This document shows, one piece after another, positions 8,723-17,854 of a DNA stretch of 37,143 nt. Position 1 is the first letter of the stretch. Each line of letters opens with the position of its first letter. The DNA comes from Bacteroidales bacterium. GTDB taxonomy: Bacteria; Bacteroidota; Bacteroidia; Bacteroidales; Paludibacteraceae. Both the position numbers and the translations under genes were made by a program. The notes under the pieces were generated by a model, which was not told the DNA's origin, did not search any database, and saw only the letters and a program-made list of their open reading frames with translations. The stretch covers positions 1-37,143 of the forward strand of contig JAAYUQ010000066.1 of assembly GCA_012517575.1 (NCBI GenBank). The letters run 5' to 3'.

Positions 8723-9952
8723 ATGAAAAAAATTCTAATATTTGCCATTCTGGTTCTCGGAATTGTTTCGTGCAATGACGAAACTGAACCTGCTTCACAA
8801 CTTCCGCCCGATGCAAAACCAATTACTTTAAGTAAAGAATTGGAAAAACGTGTAGGACAGGACAATGAATTCGCCTTCGATTTATTTCGTAAAGTAATCG
8901 ATTTTTCAAAAGAAACGAATGTTTTTATTTCTCCCTTAAGTGTCAGCATTGCGCTGGGAATGACATGGAATGGTGCAGCCGGTGAAACCAAATCCGAAAT
9001 GGAAAGCGCTTTGAAAATGAGTGGCATGTCGGTTGAGGAAATCAATGAATATTATCGTATTTTGCAAACCACGCTTCCAACCATTGACCCGACCACCAAA
9101 CTCACTCTTGCCAATTCTTTATGGTATCGGAGCGGTTTTCAGGTAAAATCGGATTTTCTGAACGTGAATGTCGATTATTTTGATGCGTATGTACGGGAAC
9201 TCGATTTTTCAAAAGCTTGGGCGGTAGATACTATTAATCAATGGTGTGCTAAAAAAACGAACAATCTGATTCCTTCCGTCTTAGACAATATCCCTGAAGA
9301 TGCCGTGATGTATTTGATCAATGCCATTTATTTCAAGGGAATCTGGCGTCATCAATTCGAGAAGAAAAATACTACACAGGCTGATTTTACCAACGAAGCT
9401 GGGGAGAAAGTGAAAGTGAACATGATGTTTCAGAAAGATACTTTTGCCTATGCAGAAGATGAAAAGGCTCAATACCTGGATATGCCTTACGGCAACAAAG
9501 CTTTCAGCATGACAGTAATTTTACCGAAAAATGGAAATACAACGGCAGATTTATTGGAATATATCACTGTAAATCAGTGGAATAGAATTCTTCAGAATTT
9601 ATCTATGAGAGAAGTAGAAGTTTATTTTCCGCGATTCAGTAGTAAAAATAAATTCCTTTTAAACGATCCGCTGATTGATATGGGCATGAAGTTGGCGTTT
9701 ACTGATAATGCCGATTTCAGCAATATTGCCGATGAAAATCTTTTTATTTCCAGGGTACTCCACAATACATATATTGAAGTTACGGAAGAAGGAACTGAAG
9801 CAGCAGCTGTTACGGTAGTTGAAATTGGATATACGTCAGTTCCTATGATTCCAGTATTTCAAGTAAACAAACCATTTTTGTTTGTGATTCGCGAAAACAG
9901 CACAGGGGTTATTCTTTTTATAGGTAAAATGGGAAATATGGAATTATTTTGA
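8723..9952 (+). CDS. Lipoprotein serpin (serine/cysteine protease inhibitor)
   Basis: A 409-residue serpin-fold protein. The N-terminus is a lipoprotein signal (MKKILIF..., lipobox GIVSC, lipidated Cys17), so it should be membrane-anchored. The serpin core follows from about residue 45 (FAFDLFRKV, NVFISPLSVSIAL, NAIYFKG). The reactive centre loop begins EEGTEAAAVTV at 355, with small residues at P12-P10 and Thr at P8, the hinge signature of inhibitory serpins. Aligning with alpha-1-antitrypsin by hinge spacing puts P1-P1' at about Thr371-Ser372. The C-terminus has the usual NKPFLFVIRE and GVILFIGKM. The target protease is unknown. An inferred role is protection from host or competitor proteases, or control of the cell's own exported proteases. 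It is convergent with the gene ending at 9994; no clear terminator is seen between them. Confidence 0.93.
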   Translation: MKKILIFAILVLGIVSCNDETEPASQLPPDAKPITLSKELEKRVGQDNEFAFDLFRKVIDFSKETNVFISPLSVSIALGMTWNGAAGETKSEMESALKMSGMSVEEINEYYRILQTTLPTIDPTTKLTLANSLWYRSGFQVKSDFLNVNVDYFDAYVRELDFSKAWAVDTINQWCAKKTNNLIPSVLDNIPEDAVMYLINAIYFKGIWRHQFEKKNTTQADFTNEAGEKVKVNMMFQKDTFAYAEDEKAQYLDMPYGNKAFSMTVILPKNGNTTADLLEYITVNQWNRILQNLSMREVEVYFPRFSSKNKFLLNDPLIDMGMKLAFTDNADFSNIADENLFISRVLHNTYIEVTEEGTEAAAVTVVEIGYTSVPMIPVFQVNKPFLFVIRENSTGVILFIGKMGNMELF

Positions 9953-9993
9953 AAAGTGGTGTCCTGAAAATTATTCGGTAACCTTTTCCAAAC

Positions 9994-11829
9994 TCAATTT
10001 CCTGATGTTTTCTTTCCGGCATCTTTGCGAATTTCCTTGGGCTTCTGCTCAAGCAGAGGCACTTTAAGGTAATCCCATGTTTCCTCAAATTCCCAATTGG
10101 GCATCAAAGTCATTTTTTTCGGATAATAGAAAACCTCTTCAGGCTGTTTGTGTGTGGCAAAGTCTCCCGTATCCCATTTTCCGTTTCCATTCTCATCCAA
10201 AAAAAGTCGGGCATAATAATCGCCGGGTTTCAGATATTGGAAAATGGTTCCTTTTTCCTGAGCCTGCTTTGAAGCAATAACAGCATCTTTGGCATCCAAA
10301 ATTTGAATCACGGCGTTGGGAACAAAATTTTCCAATACCATAATCACCGAACTATATTCATCCAATGAACGAATTTTGAATTTGCCGGAATATTTTTTAC
10401 TGGTTTGCTGATATATGCTGGTAAATGCAGCCGAATCGACCGTCAACTCATAATTTTTTTCCGGTTCCCACTTGTAATCGATAGCATAAACCATTTTGGT
10501 AGAATCTACCTGTCGCCAATTAACGGGCAAAGGTTTTAAAAGCGTGTCAACTCTTTGAGCAAGAGAAATTTTTGATAAGTCATACTGAGCCAAAGGCGTG
10601 CTAAAACGAAAAATAATTGGCTGATAAATTTCAAAAGAACCGGCAATATTGGTCGTAAACGGATAGTTTTGCTCCATTTTTACTCGCAAAGCAGATTCTT
10701 TTTTATCTTTGGAATTTCTGGCATTAGAGCGAGCAGTACGCATGAAAATTTTCAATGTATCGGTTGCAGGGATAAGTCGAAAAAGCGAATCAGTTTTCTG
10801 ATAACTCATTTCAAACTGCAACGTATCTTTTTTCCAAACCAATGAATCGGTCATCCAGTAAGTCAGACTGTCCATCGTATTGTTTTTCTGAAGAATATAC
10901 TTGCCATCCCATTCAAAATCAATTGGTTTCAAGGTTGGCAATTTGGTCATAGGCGCATTGAAAAATAAAGAAAAAGCATAAGGTAAAGTTCGTTCAGCCT
11001 TAATGAAATATTGTCGTTTTTTGTTTTCTTTAAAATATTTCAGCAGAACGTTATCGGGTATAAAATGCGTTCGCACTATGGAACGAATGGTATCGATTTG
11101 AACAGAATCTTTCCACACCGTATCCATCACTTCTTCTCTGAAAAAACCCGGAACAATCAGAGAATCGGTAAATGCAAGACCTTCTCCCGGCTGATAAAAA
11201 TAATCTCTGTTGGCATCGCCCAACGCATAAATTTTGAAGGTATCTTTTTTCAAATTTTCTACTGAAAATTTTCCCGCTTCATCTGACTTTCCAATTCTTA
11301 AAAAAGGTTGTTTGGCAAAAACCGTATCGGATAAATCTTTGTAAACGCCAACCGTAACACCCGAAACAGGATTCAAATCTTCGGCATTGATAACCGTACC
11401 TTTTACTTGTAAGGTATCAATTTGATTGCCTGTAGAAAATGAAAAGGAGAAATTTTTTAATGGATTTTTTTCGTTCAAATCTACAATAGCACTTCCAAAA
11501 TTAATGGTATAAGTGGTACTGTCTTTCAAATCGTCCTGTAAATTAACCGTTACTCTCTTCCCAATAGCTGTTACTTCAGGCGGCTTCACCTGAGGAGGAG
11601 AAATAAGCACATTTTCGGCCGCTTTTTCGATACTGACATTTTCATCAAAATCGATCAGAATCTGTTTTTTCTTAAAATTTAATGCCCCATTGGACGGAAC
11701 AGAGCGGACAACACTTGGCGGAATGGAATCTTTCGGACCGCCGGTTGGGCCTTGTGCTTTGTTGGCGCATCCAACAACCGACAAAATGAATCCTGAAAAA
11801 ATGAAAGTTTTAAAAAAATCTAATCTCAT
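9994..11829 (-). CDS. Ig-like (Big_5-type) domain lipoprotein
   Basis: A 611-residue lipoprotein: hydrophobic signal and lipobox VVGC with Cys21, followed by ANKAQGPTGGPKDSIPP, a start I recognise from a widespread conserved Bacteroidota family. Residues about 38-130 form a bacterial Ig-like fold (SIPPSVVRSVPSNGA ... YTINFGSAIVDLNEKN). A carboxypeptidase-regulatory-like beta domain follows (VKGTVINAEDLNPVSGVTVGVYKD), then long beta-rich segments and a C-terminal ARLFLDENGNGKWDTGDF motif. It lies 12 bases downstream of the DUF2851 gene on the same strand, so the two are probably co-transcribed. Cellular role unknown; an outer-membrane-associated structural or envelope function is only inferred from the lipoprotein signal. 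Confidence 0.8.
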   Translation of the reverse strand: MRLDFFKTFIFSGFILSVVGCANKAQGPTGGPKDSIPPSVVRSVPSNGALNFKKKQILIDFDENVSIEKAAENVLISPPQVKPPEVTAIGKRVTVNLQDDLKDSTTYTINFGSAIVDLNEKNPLKNFSFSFSTGNQIDTLQVKGTVINAEDLNPVSGVTVGVYKDLSDTVFAKQPFLRIGKSDEAGKFSVENLKKDTFKIYALGDANRDYFYQPGEGLAFTDSLIVPGFFREEVMDTVWKDSVQIDTIRSIVRTHFIPDNVLLKYFKENKKRQYFIKAERTLPYAFSLFFNAPMTKLPTLKPIDFEWDGKYILQKNNTMDSLTYWMTDSLVWKKDTLQFEMSYQKTDSLFRLIPATDTLKIFMRTARSNARNSKDKKESALRVKMEQNYPFTTNIAGSFEIYQPIIFRFSTPLAQYDLSKISLAQRVDTLLKPLPVNWRQVDSTKMVYAIDYKWEPEKNYELTVDSAAFTSIYQQTSKKYSGKFKIRSLDEYSSVIMVLENFVPNAVIQILDAKDAVIASKQAQEKGTIFQYLKPGDYYARLFLDENGNGKWDTGDFATHKQPEEVFYYPKKMTLMPNWEFEETWDYLKVPLLEQKPKEIRKDAGKKTSGN

Positions 11830-11841
11830 TGTTGTTTCAAA

Positions 11842-13116
11842 TCAGGTTGTTTGCAACGTTAATACTTTGTGTCCAATTCTGCAAAACAAACATTTTTTTG
11901 TATCGCAATATTGCTTTTTCAACTGAATAAGGGCCTGTGAATCAAAAGCCGAATTGGATGCGATTCCAATATTTCTCCAACCTTTGACAATGGCATTTTT
12001 TTCTGACGGAATAGCTTCCAGCAAATGCAAAGATTTCTCTTTTAAATCTTCATTGTTCTTTTTTGAAGCGTAGCAAAATAGAAAAGGAACAATCGTATTG
12101 ATAATAAGGCTGTAAATCGAATACAATCCGAGCTGTTTGGTGCTTTTTGGACTGGCAGAGCCAAACAGATAATGTGTTTGCCAATAATTTGAAGGCTTGC
12201 AGGAAAACATATCTTTCATCGGTTCCAAATTTGGAGTTTCGATAATTTTTGAGAAAAGTTTTGATGATTGATGTACAAGAGAAGCAAATTGTGCAATTCT
12301 AACATGAGGAAAATTATAAGGTCTGAGTCTGAATAATTTCCATTGGCTGCAGTCGATAGGCTGCAAAGAAAATTTGTTTTTCAAAAAAGCATATTCCTTT
12401 TCCAGTTGCATGGTGTAATCATCCAAAGCATCAGCAGGCAGCAAACCGGCTTGGCCAAACAAAATGGCTTCCAACTGCAACAAATTGTCCTTGTGCTTTG
12501 CCAAAATATTTAGCGGAACAGATTTTGCAAGCGTTTCGAAAGCCTGACCATTGGTACCAAAGCCAAAATTCCGAGCAATGACAACATAAAAAGCTTCCTC
12601 CCAATGAAAATGGTTTTGCATCAACAAATTTTCTATCTCTGTCATTTTTTGTTCCAGTCGCTCTACTAGCAAAGCATTTTTCCAACTTTGAATAAAAATA
12701 TCGGAAATATTATCAATTTTGTCTGCGCAAGGAATCCATTTATTGTTGTTCAACAAAGAATCGTAATTTGCTTCAATATCTTTTGAGAAAGGCAACACCA
12801 ACTGAGGAATTTTTGTTCCGTCTGTTCTAAAAACTTCTCCATCAGTTTCTGCCACCACATGCAATATCACCGTATCATAAGCTTTATCTTTCTTGTGCCC
12901 GTGCTTTATCCATTCCGAGGATCGTGAATGAATTTCCACATTCCCCACCCAAAGGGTCCCGTCGATTTTTATTTTTGAATTAAAGAAATCAGGTCCCGCA
13001 TCCGTATTGCATTTGCCCACATCAATGACTTCCACTTTTTCGCCATCGGCTGTTTGCAGATTGCTCTGTAAAAAAAGCTTGTGCTGCCAAACATATTGCA
13101 AAACAGATTCTTTCAT
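11842..13116 (-). CDS. DUF2851 family protein
   Basis: A 424-residue protein without signal peptide, recognised as DUF2851 from its N-terminal half: LQYVWQHKLF, VIDVGKCNTDAGPDFFNSKI, LWVGNVEIHSRSSEWIKHGH and VILHVVAETD. The conserved Asp, His and Glu residues there suggest a nuclease-like or metal-binding fold, but I know of no proven activity and do not assign one. The last 25 residues hold a small Cys cluster (Cys404, Cys409, Cys412: YC-X4-CLFC) that could bind zinc. It is followed 12 bases later by the Ig-like lipoprotein gene and preceded by the deacetylase gene 69 bases away, all on the minus strand, consistent with one operon. Confidence 0.85.
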   Translation of the reverse strand: MKESVLQYVWQHKLFLQSNLQTADGEKVEVIDVGKCNTDAGPDFFNSKIKIDGTLWVGNVEIHSRSSEWIKHGHKKDKAYDTVILHVVAETDGEVFRTDGTKIPQLVLPFSKDIEANYDSLLNNNKWIPCADKIDNISDIFIQSWKNALLVERLEQKMTEIENLLMQNHFHWEEAFYVVIARNFGFGTNGQAFETLAKSVPLNILAKHKDNLLQLEAILFGQAGLLPADALDDYTMQLEKEYAFLKNKFSLQPIDCSQWKLFRLRPYNFPHVRIAQFASLVHQSSKLFSKIIETPNLEPMKDMFSCKPSNYWQTHYLFGSASPKSTKQLGLYSIYSLIINTIVPFLFCYASKKNNEDLKEKSLHLLEAIPSEKNAIVKGWRNIGIASNSAFDSQALIQLKKQYCDTKKCLFCRIGHKVLTLQTT

Positions 13117-13185
13117 GAACTCAATTTTCAGTAAAAAAATACAGGCTATAAATTAATCAGAATTTCTGACAAACAATAAAAAACA

Positions 13186-13794
13186 TCAAAGTCTTTCGAA
13201 ACGAAAACCTTTTGCCAACAAAAAATTTATGGCATCAGGAAGAACAGACAACATATTGTTTTTTGCCTTCACGGAATCGTGAAACAAAATCACTGAACCA
13301 TTTCTTGAATTGTGTTTCACATTTTCTAAAACTTGTGAAGGCGATAAATTTCGGTCATAATCATACGATATGACATCCCACAGCACAATTTGAAATTTCT
13401 GTTCCAATATTTTTTTCTCCCTGCGGGTAAGTTTCCCATAAGGTGGACGAAACAACCGGCTATCGATCAGCTGCGAAGCCTGTTCCACATCATTCAGATA
13501 TTGTTCATGTTCTACTTTAAATCCGTTTAAATGGTGAAAAGTGTGATTCCCAACACTGTGTCCCTTCAAAAGAATTTCTCGGTACAGTTCCGGATATTTG
13601 TTCACATTGTCGCCCACACAGAAAAAAGTAGCTTTAATATTAAAATCATCAAGCACACTGAGTACCTGAGGCGTAACCTCAGGCACCGGTCCATCATCAA
13701 AAGTCAGATAAACAACTTTTTCCGAAGAATTTTTTCTCCACAAATAGTTTCTTCCTATCAGCGGACGCAATACAGTAGGGAACTGACAATTCAT
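13186..13794 (-). CDS. NodB-type polysaccharide deacetylase
   Basis: A 202-residue carbohydrate esterase family 4 protein that should deacetylate an N- or O-acetylated glycan such as peptidoglycan or a surface polysaccharide. All NodB motifs are present: TFDDGP with Asp33/Asp34, the metal-binding H-x3-H (His84 and His88 in GNHTFHH), RPPYG (116-120), and a C-terminal catalytic His172 (ILFHDS). There is no obvious signal peptide; the N-terminus is MNCQFPTVLRPLIGRNYLWR, so the site of action is unclear. Its ATG lies directly after the stop codon of the DUF2723 gene (13795), with zero spacing, which indicates translational coupling. A polysaccharide or glycan-related role for the pair is an inference. 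Confidence 0.9.
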   Translation of the reverse strand: MNCQFPTVLRPLIGRNYLWRKNSSEKVVYLTFDDGPVPEVTPQVLSVLDDFNIKATFFCVGDNVNKYPELYREILLKGHSVGNHTFHHLNGFKVEHEQYLNDVEQASQLIDSRLFRPPYGKLTRREKKILEQKFQIVLWDVISYDYDRNLSPSQVLENVKHNSRNGSVILFHDSVKAKNNMLSVLPDAINFLLAKGFRFERL

Positions 13795-16700
13795 TTACAT
13801 CTGAAAATGTCGCGAATATTGCATATAGCTGGGAAGATACTTATCCAGGATATTTTTCCGCTTGTTTTCGTCGCAAATGCGCAACACCTGATTGAGTACG
13901 GCATAATTGTTTCCCATTTCTCCCGTGATGCTGTTTTGCTGCGAAGGAGTCAAACTGAAACCCCAGTTCAAATACTCCACACAGTCTTTGGCTACCGCAT
14001 TCATTATGGCATCACCTTTCTTAATTTCGCCAAGTTTATAATAGTAATCAGCCAACTGAACAGAAGTATAATCATGACGAACAGTAGTTCCAGGAATCAT
14101 TTTATTGCAATAGTCGAGTACTGTTTTGGCTTTTACGCTGTCTCCCTTTGCCAACAACGCTCCCGCCAACTGTCCGATAAACATGCGGTGTGTGCGGCAC
14201 ATCCTGCCAATGTTTTCATCAATGTAAACTTTCGGATTATTTATTCCTCCAAAACGGAATTTGTGCATCACATTTTCGTACATTTCATCCGTATTTACAC
14301 CCGGCCCAGCTCCTTTTGCTCCAACCGGCACTATTTGATAAGCCATACCTGTCAGTTCAAAATGATCATTCAGTCCCAGATAATAATCATCTCCCACCGT
14401 TACGGCAAAATACATCGGGCGATTCCAGTTGTTTTCCTTCAACATTTCTATTACCATCAGTTCACTTTTGGTAAGCCTGTTTTTCAGGTTGAAATCAATT
14501 CTTGGAACAATTTCGGCTGCTCTTTCGGGTTTAACAGTTCCAGTTTTTATAACCTGCTGAGCATCAACAGGAATATAAATTTGTTTTGTCGGTATAACGG
14601 ATTCCCCATTTATTTTGGTTTGAGGGTCGGAACTCCGAATAAAATCCATGATGGTTTTTACGTCAACCGGCTGCTTAATAAAGTCTTCCACCGAAACCAC
14701 TTCATTTTTACCCGAAATATAATCTTCAGGTTCCCACGATATAGGCAACGGTGCCGATTTGTATGCTTCGCGTTTCATCTGATCGATGTACCAGTCGGTT
14801 TGCAAATAACTTAAATTGCAAACTCTTATGTCAGTTCTTTTACCTTCTACTTCCTGATTGTACCACAAAGGGAAAGTATCATTATCGCCGTTGGTGAAGA
14901 TAATGGCATTCGGTCGGCAGGATTCAAGATAATTCTGCCCAAAATCACGAGCCGTGAAACGTCCGCTCCGGTCATGATCGTCCCAGTTTTCAGAAGCCAT
15001 TAGCGCCGGCACGCACAAACAAAGCAAAGTAACTATAATGGAGCTAACTGTAGCAGGGATGTATTTTTTAAACGATTTAAAAACTTCCAGAATTCCCAAC
15101 CCAATCCAGATACTGAAAGCATAAAACGAACCGGCATAAGCATAATCTCTTTCTCGAGGCTGATAAGGTGTCTGATTCAGGTACACTACAATGGCTATAC
15201 CAGTCATAAAAAACAGAAGAAAAGTTACCCAGAAATCGTGTTGTCCCTTTTTTCCGCCATAAATTTGAGACAGTATGCCCAAAATTCCCAAAATCAGAGG
15301 CAATAAATAATAGGTGTTTCTTCCTTTGTTTTCTGCCAAAGAAGTTGGAAGATTCGTTTGATTTCCCACCAGATATTTGTCGATAAAATTGATTCCAGTT
15401 ATCCAGTTTCCCTTGTCTATCGCACCATTTCCTTGCAAGTCGTTCTGCCGTCCACTGAAATTCCATAAAAAATAGCGCCAGTACATAAAATTCAGCTGAT
15501 AATCGAAAAAGAAACGAAGATTTTCGGTAAAAGTCGGTTTCATTTCCGTTCGTTCCTGTCCACAGTAGTCAAAAGTGATGGGCTTTCCCTTTACTTTTCC
15601 CCAAACTTTGTAGGCTTCAATGTGAGAACTGTTGTTGCTGTACATGCGAGGGAAAAACATATTGAACCTTTCATCCATCTTATAGTCCATTTTATAACCG
15701 GTAAGGATGTACTGGTCTTTTTCGTTGGGCGATTTTTTGGGTTTCGGTGCATACATTGCTTCTCCCAAATCTTCTTCCGGAATACACATATTGCCTTCTA
15801 CGCGAAGTTTTACCGGAGCATTGTAAACAGGACCATAAATAAGTGGTCGATCTCCATACTGTTCACGATTCAAATAATACCGCAAAGAAAATACGTTATC
15901 GGGCGAATTCTGATCCATAGGTGGATTGGCAGCAGAACGAATAACGATTACACTGTAAGTAGAATATCCAATCAACATTAAGGTAATCATCAGAATAGAA
16001 GTATGAATCCAATGAACATTGACTTTGTCTCTCCATTTATAGAAATAAAAGCTCAAGGCTGCTACCAGAATTATGCCCAGCACTATATGTTGTCCGAAAA
16101 ACGGAATACCTACTAAAGTAATGGCTATGAGAAAAGACAATACAATTCTGAAATAGTTTTTGTTAACATAAGATTCGTAAATAGCCCAAGTAAGAGCTGC
16201 AATCGAAAGAATAATGTAAACAAAAAGTCCTGAATTGAAAGCAAATCCCAGTTGATTGACAAACAAAAGCTCAAACCAGCTGGCAACTTGAACAAATCCA
16301 GGAATAATTCCGAACAAAACAACTGCCAAAATTACCACCGAACCAAACAAAGCCAATAAAACACCCTTAAAGGATGGTGTGAATTTTTTGAAATAATAAA
16401 CCAGTACAATTGCAGGAATTGCCAACAAATTTAAAAGGTGAACGCCAATGGACAAGCCCATTAAATAAGCAATCAGCAACAACCACCGATCCGATCCCGG
16501 TTCGTCGGCAGTTTCTTCCCATTTCAGTATCAGCCAAAATACAACTGCAGTAAAGAGCGAAGAGTAAGCATAAACTTCTCCTTCAACAGCCGAAAACCAG
16601 AAAGTATCAGAAAATGCGTAAGCCAAAGCTCCCAGCAGTCCGGCACCAAGAATGATAATAATGTTACCGGTTGTATAATCTTCGTCAGACTTGATAACAA

Positions 16701-17022
16701 TCTTGCGAGCCAAATGTGTGATGGTCCAGAAAAGGAACAAAATAGTCAAGCCGCTGCACAACCCCGACAAAGTGTTTACCATAACGGCAACGCGTGTGGG
16801 ATCGGAAGTGAAAAGCGTGAAAAATCTTGCTGTCAGCATAAAAAATGGCGCTCCGGGAGGATGACCCACATCCAGCTTGTACGCAGTGGATATGAACTCG
16901 CCGCAATCCCAAAAACTTGCCGTTGGTTCCAAAGTGAGCAAATACGTTACAGTTGCAATAACAAAGGCTACCCAGCCAAAAATAATGTTGAGAGATTTGA
17001 ATCGTTTCATTGAATCATTCAT
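13795..17022 (-). CDS. DUF2723 membrane protein (GT-C-like, TMEM260-related)
   Basis: A 1075-residue integral membrane protein with roughly a dozen hydrophobic helices in residues 12-345 and about 555-665, followed by a soluble C-terminal part with helical, TPR-like character. The N-terminal loop carries FWDCGEFIST (Asp39, Glu42) and VGHPPGAP (His54), the signature shared with eukaryotic TMEM260, which also contains DUF2723. GT-C enzymes keep an acidic catalytic residue in this first loop. TMEM260 is an established protein O-mannosyltransferase of the secretory pathway, so a lipid-linked-sugar glycosyltransferase role here is plausible but inferred. The downstream deacetylase is fused to it at zero spacing. 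A -7 promoter motif at 17067-17074 lies 45 bases upstream. Translation starts at 17022 or at the in-frame ATG at 17010. Confidence 0.85.
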   Translation of the reverse strand: MNDSMKRFKSLNIIFGWVAFVIATVTYLLTLEPTASFWDCGEFISTAYKLDVGHPPGAPFFMLTARFFTLFTSDPTRVAVMVNTLSGLCSGLTILFLFWTITHLARKIVIKSDEDYTTGNIIIILGAGLLGALAYAFSDTFWFSAVEGEVYAYSSLFTAVVFWLILKWEETADEPGSDRWLLLIAYLMGLSIGVHLLNLLAIPAIVLVYYFKKFTPSFKGVLLALFGSVVILAVVLFGIIPGFVQVASWFELLFVNQLGFAFNSGLFVYIILSIAALTWAIYESYVNKNYFRIVLSFLIAITLVGIPFFGQHIVLGIILVAALSFYFYKWRDKVNVHWIHTSILMITLMLIGYSTYSVIVIRSAANPPMDQNSPDNVFSLRYYLNREQYGDRPLIYGPVYNAPVKLRVEGNMCIPEEDLGEAMYAPKPKKSPNEKDQYILTGYKMDYKMDERFNMFFPRMYSNNSSHIEAYKVWGKVKGKPITFDYCGQERTEMKPTFTENLRFFFDYQLNFMYWRYFLWNFSGRQNDLQGNGAIDKGNWITGINFIDKYLVGNQTNLPTSLAENKGRNTYYLLPLILGILGILSQIYGGKKGQHDFWVTFLLFFMTGIAIVVYLNQTPYQPRERDYAYAGSFYAFSIWIGLGILEVFKSFKKYIPATVSSIIVTLLCLCVPALMASENWDDHDRSGRFTARDFGQNYLESCRPNAIIFTNGDNDTFPLWYNQEVEGKRTDIRVCNLSYLQTDWYIDQMKREAYKSAPLPISWEPEDYISGKNEVVSVEDFIKQPVDVKTIMDFIRSSDPQTKINGESVIPTKQIYIPVDAQQVIKTGTVKPERAAEIVPRIDFNLKNRLTKSELMVIEMLKENNWNRPMYFAVTVGDDYYLGLNDHFELTGMAYQIVPVGAKGAGPGVNTDEMYENVMHKFRFGGINNPKVYIDENIGRMCRTHRMFIGQLAGALLAKGDSVKAKTVLDYCNKMIPGTTVRHDYTSVQLADYYYKLGEIKKGDAIMNAVAKDCVEYLNWGFSLTPSQQNSITGEMGNNYAVLNQVLRICDENKRKNILDKYLPSYMQYSRHFQM

Positions 17023-17066
17023 TGAAAAATTTTTTAGCTTCTTTTGCTGAAAATATTAAAAGTCTC

Positions 17067-17074
17067 CAAAGGTA
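17067..17074 (-). promoter_or_regulatory. -7 promoter element of the DUF2723 operon
   Basis: Read on the minus strand this is TACCTTTG, an exact TAnnTTTG. Transcription would begin near 17060 and give a leader of about 38 bases. No good -33 match is seen. Confidence 0.5.
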
Positions 17075-17157
17075 CAAAGAAAATTTGTTTTAAAAAGTCG
17101 AAGTGGGTTCCCCAACTTATATTTAAAGTTGAAATAAAAAAATCCGTACAAATTAAA

Positions 17158-17190
17158 AAAGGCTGATCAAAAAAATTTTAAACAGCCTTT
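17158..17190 (-). terminator. Rho-independent terminator after the 188-residue protein gene
   Basis: On the minus strand AAAGGCTG and CAGCCTTT form a perfect 8-bp stem around a 17-base AT-rich loop, and the right arm runs into TTTTTTAATTT. It begins 22 bases after the stop codon at 17212. Only the minus strand has the T-run, so it closes the transcript from the right. Confidence 0.75.
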
Positions 17191-17211
17191 GTAAATTGGC
17201 AAAAAAGGAAT

Positions 17212-17778
17212 TTATTCGTATTCAATAACCAAAACACCAATTTTTTCATTCAGACCCATAACTGGAGAAATAATTTGAGTTACGGAATCACGATGGCGTA
17301 TAGCAATTTCTTCGGTAAAAATAGCCGGGTCGGCAAAAACCAAACCTTCTTCTTTTTTATCGGTAGAAATAATTGCTTTTGCCGAGACAGGATCAATGAG
17401 TTTGATTTTCTTTACGCCGGGTTCCTTGATAAAATTCATAAAAAACTGATTTACCTGATCTCGGTTATCACGTATCAATTCACTTCTCACCGCCCATGAA
17501 AATACTTTGGCAGTTGTCAGCCTGTCCGATTGAAGAACGCTGTCCACTTTAGTTTGATATTGAACCAGTAAAGTTTCTCGCTGCTTGTTAAAACTCCGTT
17601 CCAACAACTTAATACGAATAAATGCAACAATAACAACTGCTATCAGCAAACACAGCAAAACGAAAACCCCTGTATGGCTGGAAATAAATGTCCGAAAAAA
17701 ACCTTTTTTTCTTGATGGCTGCGACGGAACGGGATTTTGCACTTCAGAATGAGTCTCATTCAAATTTACTTCGTTCAT
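17212..17778 (-). CDS. Single-span membrane protein of unknown function with periplasmic domain
   Basis: I do not recognise this family. The 188-residue protein has a polar N-terminal tail (1-33), one strong transmembrane helix at about 37-55, then a charged, probably coiled helix (IKLLERSFNKQRETLLVQYQ) and an extracytoplasmic alpha/beta domain to the end (IKLIDPVSAKAIISTDKKEEG ... ISPVMGLNEKIGVLVIEYE). The layout resembles the single-Cache or PAS-like sensor halves of histidine kinases and chemoreceptors, but there is no output domain. It lies 76 bases downstream of the pseudouridine synthase gene on the same strand and ends at a good terminator, so it is likely the last gene of that unit. 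Cytoplasmic N-terminus and periplasmic C-terminus are inferred from the basic flank SRKKGFFR. Confidence 0.7.
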   Translation of the reverse strand: MNEVNLNETHSEVQNPVPSQPSRKKGFFRTFISSHTGVFVLLCLLIAVVIVAFIRIKLLERSFNKQRETLLVQYQTKVDSVLQSDRLTTAKVFSWAVRSELIRDNRDQVNQFFMNFIKEPGVKKIKLIDPVSAKAIISTDKKEEGLVFADPAIFTEEIAIRHRDSVTQIISPVMGLNEKIGVLVIEYE

Positions 17779-17854
17779 ATCACACTTGTTTTTAAATTAT
17801 AGTTGCACAAAACTTTTTCAAAAAAATAAAAAAAACAGGTCAATTAGAACTTTT

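Noticed and set aside
13531-14814. A 427-codon plus-strand open frame opposite the DUF2723 and deacetylase genes
   Set aside because: Its translation is rich in Ile, Arg, His, Phe and Asn with no domain, and it lies wholly antisense to two well-conserved genes. It is a shadow of their codon usage.
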